Positions 55,196 through 64,000 of a DNA stretch of 64,000 nt are shown here, in pieces. Position numbers and translations under genes: made by a program. The stretch's first letter is position 1, and each line of letters opens with the position of its first letter. The notes below the pieces were generated by a model. That model did not search any database. It worked only from the letters and a program-made list of their open reading frames with translations, and was not told the DNA's origin. The stretch is from Melieria omissa (lineage: Eukaryota; Arthropoda; Insecta; Diptera; Ulidiidae), in NCBI GenBank assembly GCA_963971225.1, contig OZ020269.1, forward strand, positions 25,342,963 through 25,406,962, written 5' to 3'.

Positions 55196-57069
55196 TTGGC
55201 TGCAATCATAAGTTATATATTATAGAATCACCCATGCCCACTTAACCAACAAATCAAAGCATGTCTGTCAATAATTATTCATGTTATCAAGCAGATTTTT
55301 CATACAACAAGGCACTGCATTCATTACTTTCATCTCTCACACTTTTACTTATCCATTTCATATTTCATATCTAATGATAGCAATAACTTTAACCAACAGT
55401 TAAGATAACATTTACCTTTTTTTTCAAACAATACCGCTAGCATTTAATCAGCCATCATATCTTTTCCATCATATCATTTCCCTGAACACAACTTGAAACA
55501 TTAACCCAATTACGCGTATTTATTAATTAATTATTCCATAATAAGCGTTAAATTGCTTGCTCAAATGTGTGTATGTGTGGGAGTGTGAGTGTGTATGGGC
55601 CCATAAGCGGATTAGTATTTCCGAATGCGAATTTCAACAGCGCTACTAAAGAACCAATAAGTACCAATCAGCCGTCAGATACCTGACTGACATTCTGCTA
55701 TATGACTGACTGCCTGCTTCTCTATTTTCCTACTGTTCTACGAATTATCATGCGTCCACAATCGAATTGGCTGATTGTGTTAGCTCGATAGTGGCTTATC
55801 TAAGCGGTTCAAGTACCCAAATACTGAGCATGCACAATTTTGGCACTTTTCAATCGCCCCGGACCAGTGGCCACTGGAATTTAGAGCTGTGCAGTAGCTG
55901 AATTGGCGCTGAAATCGATCGGAAGTGGACGAGCGTACAGAGCATTAAGTAATTTTAAATAATTTATTTAATTATTATTAAATCAAGCCAAGAGTGCAAG
56001 TCAACTAAAAAGAGTCGAGCTGAGAGTGTAAGGAGCGACCTATGAACTCATATTAAGTGTTCAGTGAAAATAATCGAATGCTTAGGCTGACTTTACTTGG
56101 TGTTAAGAACTGTTATCGCATCATTAAAAAAATAATAACAATAAAAACATCGAAAGCAATATAATTCCTGATCGTCGGTTATTTATGTTCTACTATTAAA
56201 ATTTGTAGAAATGTTATCGTGCGCGATTGTAAAATGTGTTTTAGTGGCATAATAGAAATGGTATATTTTAAATTTAATGCAAAGAAATGGCCTTTGGAAT
56301 TTTAATATCAAAGTATCCAAATGGAAATAAAGTGCTTTAATTAAAAATTTTAATAAGTAAAGGAGAAGTTTTATTTGATCAAAATGGATGGATTTTAAAA
56401 CAAAAATCTTTTTACAAAAATAATATTCTCCGCTCCAACTTTCATGACATTAAACTTATAATTCACCAAAAATCAAACATCAAAATACAAGTCAAGTCAA
56501 ATCAAGTGAGTTTTGACTCTATGGAAACATGGTCACAAAAGAAACATCAAAACAACCAAAACGACCAAAATCTGCTAAATATTATTTTTGGATTGTGTGT
56601 ATTTCGAATTTTTTGAATACATATAGACAGTACATATATACCTGTTACTTGAATACTTTGAACTCGTTTTCAGCCATCAAAAGAATTTTATCTCAAACAG
56701 AACTCGATCACTAAAGACTCATTAAACCAACCTGAAGTGCAGCTTAAAAATACGCCGGTCCAAATATAAAGAACAAATTTATATTTATGTTATTTTTCAG
56801 TCATTCAACATTGACCAATTTTTTTGTTTTGTGACCTGGCAGTCATTCAACTGTTCTTTAACCATCAGTTAACGATAAAAAGTTATAAACATCCTTTTGT
56901 TGTTTTCTGCTTCAGCAAAAAATAGTCAAAGAGACACATGTATAGACCTTTTGTTGGAAACCCCTATACATTCATTGGTCGTGACAGGGTTAAGCCTGAT
57001 TTAACACTAGAAAGAACGCAAGTTTTCCATACCCACAAAGACTACAAATTATATCCGCTAATATCTCGA
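55196..57069. other. Intergenic DNA, possible leader of gene B
   Basis: A GC-richer stretch at 55840-56060 (GGACCAGTGGCCACTGG, then AAGTGGACGAGCGTACAGAG and GTCGAGCTGAGAGTGTAAGG) could hold the promoter and a non-coding first exon of gene B, whose coding exon starts at an acceptor. I see no coding exon. The rest is AT-rich. Confidence 0.35.
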
Positions 57070-57410
57070 GCAGCCGCCGTGGCACAGTTGGTTAGTGCAT
57101 TGGACCGCGAGTCGAAGGCAGCAACCCCAGGTTCAAAACTGCCTGTAATAACACCTAAACAAAAATAACGGCAAAACTCGTTTTCTCTTTCGGTGGCTGT
57201 CCTCTGAGCTGGAAATGGCAAACCTCTGAGAATAAAAATTGCTTATGAAAGAGCTCCCAACCTGCCGTTCGGAACCGGCATAAAACTGTAGATTCCTTCC
57301 ACCCGCGTACAAAATTCACACGCACAACACGGGTGGTTGCGGGAAGATAAGCCTTAGTATCTCGTAAGCGGGCTGTCGTGCCAGTCAATTATTATTATTA
57401 AAAATATCTC
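57070..57410 (+). mobile_element. tRNA-headed SINE, ~330 bases
   Basis: The head has an A-box TGGCACAGTTGG (57080-57091) and a B-box-like GGTTCAAAAC (57130-57139). A tRNA-unrelated body follows (GGTGGCTGTCCTCTGAGC, CTGCCGTTCGGAACCGGC) and an ATT microsatellite tail ends it near 57400. This is classic SINE architecture. The body resembles a repeat I remember as common in tephritid genomes, but I cannot check that. Confidence 0.7.
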
Positions 57411-58389
57411 CAGAAGTATACAACGGGTTTGGCTAATTGTTATGGGAGAACCCAAATTGTATAACTAATTGTAGAACCCAATAAAAAATTAAAAAAAAGC
57501 AAAAGTTGATAGAAATAAGTACTAAAGAAAATACAAATATTTAAAAATGAAAAACAGTCAAAATGACCGCAATGTTCTTTCTAGTATAAAATTTGACTAC
57601 ATGAGTAACACCAACCGATCGACCGAAGAAAAGGTCGTCGTTTTGCGAACTATTTTGATAAAAAGAAAAATCCAATTAATTTTTTATTATTTTATATATT
57701 ATAGATATTTTGTATATTACATAAATTGTATATGTTTGATATATTTTTTTTAAACTCTTAAATATTGGTTAGGCTAAGAAACAAGGAATCGAATTTACAA
57801 AAAATAAAGTAAATAAAGTTGTGTTACGGCTTTAATCGTTGCCTACCAACGGAAAATATTGGGTTCAAGACTAAGATATGTGGATATGGTGTTTTTAGGA
57901 AAAAATGTTTTATTTAAAAAAATGTTTTATTTAAAAAAACATTTTATAAATCTAAATATTGTGCAATCTTCTCAACTGTTTTTTCCAATTTTTCGGCTAA
58001 AACCATTATCGTTTTATTGTAGAATTGCATGATTGTATCTTTGAAAAACTAAGGCAATCCACTTTTGAGGCCAATATTTACTGCCAGCATGGGAGTGTTC
58101 GAGAGATCGAAGAAAATACTAATCTCCCGAATTTGTCAGGTCGGTACAATAGATGCATCCAAGGTCCTCAGTCAAAGTGTCTTGGTTTTTGCTGGGTCAA
58201 CAAAGATTTATGTGGCCTAGGGTTGTTAGGGTTGTTACCATCAATTCTGCTTTGACAACGTTCTTGAAGCTTCATCTTTCTTCGTTTTTGAAAAATCGTT
58301 TTTGAAAAATATTCTCTTTTTTCACCATCTATTATTACGTTTCGAAAATGGCTCTATTTGTTTATGTTTATGTTTCTTTTCAACAGTGA
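57411..58389. other. AT-rich DNA, nothing recognised
   Basis: Small frames at 57547-57753 and 58025-58255 have no motif. I see no gene. Confidence 0.4.
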
Positions 58390-58745
58390 ATCACAAATGG
58401 AAATGGTGTAATAAATAGGCACCCAATAATTGAGCTTCTTTTAGAAATTAACTTTTGGCAAAAAGCTTAAAACTGTTTTGTGGTCAAACCTTTAGTTTCT
58501 TAGTAATGTCATGACAGCTCACTCAACAGTCTTCTTGATCCCTATTCACAATTTCGTCGACTTTTTCACAGAGCGAACAGAAGGTTTCACTTTAATATTT
58601 CCAGCACCGAAGAGAGTAAACCATTTTCTGACAATTTATTGGGATAGAGTACCTTCACCACTTACAGCACCAATCTTTTGACACGTCAATGCCACATGCT
58701 GCTCTTTTTCGTAGTAAAATTATGAAATGCAACGTATTTTTTCTA
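58390..58745 (-). pseudogene. Mariner transposase N-terminal relic
   Basis: The minus-strand reading EKEQHVALTCQKIGAVSGEG then, after a stop, IVRKWFTLFGAGNIKVK, then in another frame VDEIVNRDQEDC and a DHKTVLS-like remnant, follows the mariner helix-turn-helix domain (..TVRKWFxxFRAGNfdV..VDEI..). It has stops and frameshifts. Neither TIRs nor the catalytic half are seen. Confidence 0.65.
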
Positions 58746-59358
58746 GAATTACACTCATCTTTGCTTTGCAATAACTTAAAACACAACGCACCAAACTTAA
58801 TAAACTTTTGATATTTAATCAGCCGATTTTGTCTCTGATTTGTTAAGTAAAAATATCCGGTTACAGCTAACTGATTCAAAGTAATAAACTCTTTCAAGTC
58901 AACCAATCAGAAGAACAACGAATACTCTTCGCACCAAACAACTCAACCAAACTATCTACTCTACCATAAACTATTTGAACTCTTTTGGCACAACTGAGAT
59001 AATGCATCCCACCATGTTTTTTTAATGCTCCTCAAAAAAATTATTCAAATCTTATGGCCCACGTAAAATATTTATTCGAATATGTCCCTGGAAAAAAGTA
59101 TGATATCAGATTTCTGGAGTATGCAACATAATTTTCCGACCCTAACTTTTATAGTTTCGAACATTTCTACCGAGAGTTTTTTGGTTCGTCTGAAAGGGTT
59201 AAATACCATTCCAAATGCAACAACATTAGACACAATCAAATTTAACGGCAATTTTCAACTTAAACTGACAGTTTGAAAGTCACTACTTCACTGTCCACAT
59301 CAAAGTGTTCGCCTCAAAGTATGCTAACCTTAATTAACACATTCCCCTTCGCCCACAG
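58746..59358. other. Immediate upstream intron/leader of gene B
   Basis: Ends in the pyrimidine-rich acceptor CATTCCCCTTCGCCCACAG|CA at 59358/59359, two bases before the gene B ATG. This implies a non-coding first exon somewhere upstream. Confidence 0.5.
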
Positions 59359-59360
59359 CA

Positions 59361-62300
59361 ATGACTGCCGGCAAGCTCGACATCAATGCGGACACAGAAG
59401 CCGAATGGCCGAGAAAACACCGCAAAATCGAATGGTATTGGGCGCTCATCTATTGTGCCGCCTGGTTTGCGATTTTCTACATGGCCGCTGTGCCCAGTTT
59501 TTATGCGTATCCGAAAACGCTGACCCTACACGACGAAAGCAGTCATCCCAACGAATTCATTGGCGAACGCGCCCAGCGACAGTTGTTCTGGCTGGAGCGT
59601 CTCGGTGTCAAGTTATCGGGCACCTACGAGAACGAGGTGCTGGCCATCAACTATTTGCTGAGCGAAATCAACAAAATCAAAGCAGCCGCCCGTCTCGATC
59701 TCTACGACATCGATGTGGAAGTGCAGTATTCGTCGGGGCATTTCATGCTGTGGGGCATGGCGGCCAGCTACCGGAATGTGTCCAACGTGGTGGTGAAACT
59801 GGCGCCGAAGAACAGCCGCAGCACCACTTATCTGCTTTTGAATTCGCACTTCGACTCGGAGGTGCTGTCGCCGGCGGCAGCTGATGATGGCGTCATGGTC
59901 GTAGTTATGCTGGAGACGCTTCGCGTGATCTCGGCATCGGATCGACCTCTGGCGAATCCCATTGTATTCTTGCTGAACGGTGCCGAAGAATCCAACCTGC
60001 TGGCAGCGCACGGCTTCATAACGCAGCATCCATGGGCGCAGTACTGCAAGTGTGTAGAAGCTGCAAGGGGGTTCATTCAAAAATGTAATCTATATGTTGA
60101 AAATCACTTTTAGAGCACTCATCAACTTGGACTCGGCCGGTGCGGGTGGACGCGAGGTGGTCTTCCAGTCGGGACCCAATCATCCCTGGCTCATGAAGTA
60201 CTACAAGCAGAGCGTGCCGCATCCGTACGCCTCCACCGTGGCCGAGGAGATGTTCCAGAACAATTTCATACCCTCCGACACGGACTTTCGCATCTTCCGG
60301 CAATACGGCAACGTGCCCGGCCTGGACATGGCGCACACGCTCAACGGCTACATCTACCACACGCCCTACGATACCTTCGATAAAGTCGAGCGCGGCACCT
60401 ACCAGACCACCGGCGACAATGTGCTGGCGCTGACCTGGGCCCTGGCGAATGCGCCCGAACTGCAGCACACCGATGTGCGTATTTTCATTTAATTTGCTTT
60501 ACTCAAATAGTTTTCATAAACACTTTGCATTATTTCTATTCCAATAGGACTTTGAAAAGGGTCACACTGTGTTCTACGACTTTCTCGGCTGGTTTATGAT
60601 TTCCTATACGGAAGAAACGGGCATTGTCATCAATGTCACCACCAGCCTCTGCGCTCTGGTGGTCATTGCCATTTCGGTCTTCCTAATGACTGGCCGCAAG
60701 ACAGATGACTCGCACAAGGAGGTCTACCTGCGTTTCCTGGCCATTCTAGGCGTGCAGACAGTAACCGTTGCGGCGGCCGTTGGCACAACGCTGCTGCTGG
60801 CCTTGATGATCGATGCCTTGGGCATGTCCGAGTGTTGGTACTCGGCCGAGTGGCTAACGTTCGGCCTGTACTTTTGTCCGTTCTTCTTTGTTTTTGGCAT
60901 TTTGCCGGCCATCTACATACGCTGGACCAAGGAGAAGGTAGATTCGAGTGATTTCCGAACAAGTCGAGTGATGGAATTCTTAAAGGTTGTTTTCTTTTTT
61001 CAGACCAACATGGGTCGCAATGACACTTTGCACTGCTTCACGCATTCGCATTGCATTATTCTTGCGTTGATTTGCCTCTTAATGACTGGACTGCAGATAC
61101 GCTCGGCTTTCTTTCCAATGGTTGCCATTTTCTTTTATACCATTTCGGTCATTCTGAATCTGATAAATGCGCGCTGGGGCAAAAGTAAGTCTTAGTCTTA
61201 GTCTTAGTCTTAGTCTTAGTCTTAGTCTTAGTCTTAGTCTTAGTCTTAGTCTTAGTCTTAGTCTTAGTCTTAGTCTTAGTCTTAGTCTTAGTCTTAGTCT
61301 TAGTCTTAGTCTTAGTCTTAGTCTTAGTCTTAGTCTTAGTCTTAGTCTTAGTCTTAGTCTTAGTCTTAGTCTTAGTCTTAGTCTTAGTCTTAGTCTTAGT
61401 CTTAGTCTTAGTCTTAGTCTTAGTCTTAGTCTTAGTCTTAGTCTTAGTCTTAGTCTTAGTCTTAGTCTTAGTCTTAGTCTTAGTCTTAGTCTTAGTCTTA
61501 GTCTTAGTCTTAGTCTTAGTCTCAGTCTTAGTCTTAGTCTTAGTCTTAGTCTTAGTCTTAGTCTTAGTCTTAGTCTTAGTCTAAGTCTTAGTCTTAGTCT
61601 TAGTCTTAGTCTTAGTCTTAGTCTTAGTCTTAGTCTTAGTCTTAGTCTTAGTCTTAGTCTTAGTCTTAGTCTTAGTCTTAGTCTTAGTCTTAGTCTTAGT
61701 CTTAGTCTTAGTCTTAGTCTTAGTCTTAGTCTTACTCTTAGTCTTTTCAGCAATTTATTTAGCAATTGATCTACAATTGAATCAAGTTATGAACTCTTAG
61801 TGTTAACTTGTACCTATGTCCTTCACAGAAATATTCTTCCTGCCCATTCACCTAATCTGCCAGCTGCTGCCATACTGGTTCTACACTTATCTCACGTTCG
61901 CCTTCTTTAAGATCTTTGTACCCATGCAAGGACGTGGTGGACCAAACAGCAAGCCGGAGATACTGATTGCCAGTTTCAGTGCCATATTGAGTCTTCATTT
62001 TGCGGGCTTTATTGTGAGTATTTTTTTGCTTGGCTTTAGTCCTTTCGCTGGGAAACATGGGGCATTCATAACACATAAGTCTTTGAATTCTCTCTCGATG
62101 AGTAAAAACATGTTTCAATCTCTAAACAATCAAAGGATCAAAATCGTTGTAAACTTATGTTCAAAATACGATTCCAAATTAGATAAAATTAAGTTGTGTC
62201 TTATTTCGAAACTATGAATACAACTCTCTCGGATTGAGGTAACGACCATGATTTAAAAAAAATATATATTTTTTGTGGCAAAAAGAACGAAATTTGGTTG

Positions 62301-64000
62301 GTTCTCGAAGGGTTAAACTCCTCAGTTTGCACCAGTTTACATGACTTATTAATTGATTAGTTGGAATGAAAAAGAATTCGTTAAAAATTAACTTTTGTGG
62401 TAAAAATAATAATATTTGTGGTTGGCTCTCAAAGGGTTAAGCTGCTTAGATCTTCATTTTGCACCAGCTTACATGGGAAAAGTTGGAATAAAAAGGATTT
62501 TTATAAAAAACGAACCTTTGTGGAAAAAATAATGAAATTTGTGGTTGGTTCTCAAAGGGTTAACCTCTTCAGGGCTTCATTTTACACCAGCTACATGACT
62601 AATTCATTGGTATAAAACGGAATTTCATGAAAAAATTAACTTTTGTGGAAAAAATTATCTTTTGTGGAAAAAAGAACGACATTTGTGTTTGGTTCTAAAA
62701 GGATTAAACTCCTTAGGGTTTTATCTTACACCAGCTAAATATAAGTTGGAATAAAAAGAACTAAAAAAACAAAACTTTAACTTTTGTGGAATTTTTTGGT
62801 TGGTTCTCAAAGGGTTAAACTTCTTAGGGCTTCATTTTAGACGAGCTTAACCGAGCTTTCCTCTCGTGATATTAGGGCGATTGAGAGATTCATATCGAAA
62901 TATCTGTGATTCCCAGGCCCATCCCCAGAGAGAGTCGCGTCATACCACTGACATTTTTTAACCCTCTAAATGTTTTTTTATGGCATAGATTGTAGTAAAA
63001 TTACTTTTTGTTTAATATTATTTGTTAATCAGTATTTCTTATCCTTCCACGCAGCTGCCCGTTCTGCATAAGTTCCGCAAGTCCAAAACAATTATTACCG
63101 GCTTTGGAATACTCTCACTGATCTTCATCATAATTGCTGCTACACCGGCTGGTTTTCCATACAAGAAGGAAGTTGCGGCACAACGTTTCTATGTGCTGGT
63201 AAGAAAATATTCAATATCTCATCATATGTCATCTCTCACTCATTGTAATCTACTCAACCTTTACTCACTATGACTTTTACCACTTTCGCTTTTAAAATTT
63301 CGATTTTCAATTATTTTCAGCACACCACACGCGTCTTCTACGACGACACCAACTCAATCTACAAAAATGTCTCCGGTTTCTATGTTCAACCGGTGGACAC
63401 TCGCGCCAAAACACTAGAAGACACCGTATTCAGCAATGCTTCGTTCCTACACGAGGATTGCAAGACCGAAGTCAATTGCGGACTGCCGCTCTACAATACC
63501 AGATGGATGGATTGGAAGTGAGGCCTTGAACTGTCACTTTGATTCTTATTTAAACCAAACTCAATTAAATTTCTTTCCCTACACAGACACTATTCACGCT
63601 GGATCGAGAGTGCACCACCCAGCCTGCCCATTCCCACTGAGATCCAGCTAACCTCAAAGGTCTACATTAACGCTACACGAATACGTTATGGCTTTAGCTT
63701 GAAATCGGCCGATCGTGTGGTCATCTATGTGGATCCGTTTACCGATAACAAGGTCGTCGACTGGTCCTTTGATCGTACGCCACTAGTCGAACATTACAAG
63801 ACGCCCTATTTTATCTATCATGTGTACTCGATGGTCCAAGAGCCCCTTGAATTCTGGATCGAAGTGCAGGTGCGTTGAAATAAAGTGAATATGATTTTTT
63901 GTGAGCATTTATTTTCTTTTTCATAGCGCGGTGCCACTTCCAAAGAGGGTCCCACGCTGCGTCTGGGCATTGGTGCACACTTCCAGTACCATTCCGACGT
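59361..64000 (+). CDS. Gene B: ERMP1-like M28 metallopeptidase (3' end beyond window)
   Basis: Tandem paralogue of gene A. Exons: 59361-60049, 60114-60474, 60548-60937, 61004-61184, 61829-62013, 63055-63198, 63321-63517, 63587-63869 and 63927 to beyond 64000; phases all match. 834 codons are visible, so ~30 C-terminal residues are missing. The start MTAGKLDINADTEAEW precedes a first membrane span (WYWALIYCAAWFAIFYMAAV). M28 ligands are intact: H163/D165 (NSHFDS), D175-176 (ADDG), E209-210 (NGAEE), D236 (NLDSAG) and H312 (YIYHTPYD), so it should be an active ER-lumen peptidase; substrate unknown. Introns at the LIN, PEL.., N/K, FM and VL positions coincide with gene A, but five gene A introns are absent. 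It lies ~7 kb downstream of gene A. Confidence 0.92.
61188..61745. repeat. Near-perfect CTTAGT hexanucleotide array in a gene B intron
   Basis: About 92 units of CTTAGT with only three visible single-base variants (near 61523, 61583 and 61735). It begins immediately after the splice donor, so that the donor GTAAGT is followed directly by CTTAGTCTTAGT. The long LSLSLS and RLRLRL frames are artefacts. Near-perfection suggests recent expansion or assembly collapse. Confidence 0.97.
62262..62850. repeat. ~125 base tandem array in a gene B intron
   Basis: Five units carry 'TTTGTGGTTGGTTCTCAAAG', GGGTTAA, 'CTTAGGGCTTCATTTTACAC' and CAGCTTACATG. The GGGTTAA core recurs near 62310, 62433, 62557, 62699 and 62813. 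It lies in the intron 62014-63054 and is non-coding. Confidence 0.8.

Noticed and set aside
61079..61769. 200-228 codon LSLSLS / RLRLRL frames on both strands
   Set aside because: Translation of the CTTAGT intronic array; the flanking coding part belongs to a gene B exon.

Overview
This is a nuclear window from a higher fly (Diptera, Brachycera). A tephritid fruit fly is my best guess, but no species-diagnostic sequence is visible. The evidence is an AT-rich background, short fly-type introns with GTAAGT/GTGAGT donors, many mariner relics, a BEL/Pao retrotransposon, and a tandem pair of insect ERMP1-like M28 metallopeptidase genes. There is one 200-base assembly gap (38621-38820).

Layout. 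From 1 to about 36.9 kb I find no convincing host gene. This stretch is intergenic or deep-intronic DNA made of small DNA transposons (hAT-like, Tc1/mariner-like and TA-flanked MITEs), mariner relics (11.5, 17.4, 32.2 and 33.5 kb) and several unrelated tandem-repeat families (2.9, 6.0, 6.7, 9.1, 13.0, 19.8 and 30.2 kb). A 7.2 kb BEL/Pao LTR retrotransposon lies on the minus strand at 20770-27974. Its LTRs are identical apart from one terminal base, so the insertion is young.

Genes. Gene A (+) is a complete ERMP1-like peptidase. Its first coding exon is most likely at 38949-39041, the body runs from 44640 to 52399, and polyA signals follow. Gene B (+, 59361 to beyond the window end) is a tandem paralogue with the same C-terminal intron positions but far fewer introns in the peptidase domain. 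Both keep every M28 zinc-ligand and catalytic motif and should be ER-membrane proteins with a lumenal peptidase domain. The two presumably arose by local duplication; flies are known to carry clusters of these genes.

Introns as TE hosts. Intron 1 of gene A holds a mariner relic with a palindromic MITE inside it. A later intron holds a restriction-like-endonuclease (RLE) non-LTR retroelement fragment between two TTTTA arrays. Other introns carry hAT-like and Tc1-like MITEs with intact target-site duplications. Gene B introns hold a near-perfect ~555-base CTTAGT array that starts at a splice donor and a ~125-base tandem array. The intergenic space between A and B holds a 495-base piggyBac-like MITE, a 1.8 kb minisatellite, a tRNA-headed SINE and a mariner relic.

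Most notable: the BEL element has a third ORF that repeats the triple zinc knuckle of its own Gag where env would lie, preceded by a splice-acceptor-like site. Its Gag 5' end is cut by an inverted LTR fragment next to a perfect 32-base palindrome. The RLE retroelement fragment is bracketed by the same pentanucleotide as its own 3' tail. Exon structures, TSDs and TIRs were all read by eye; no alignment or database search was run.
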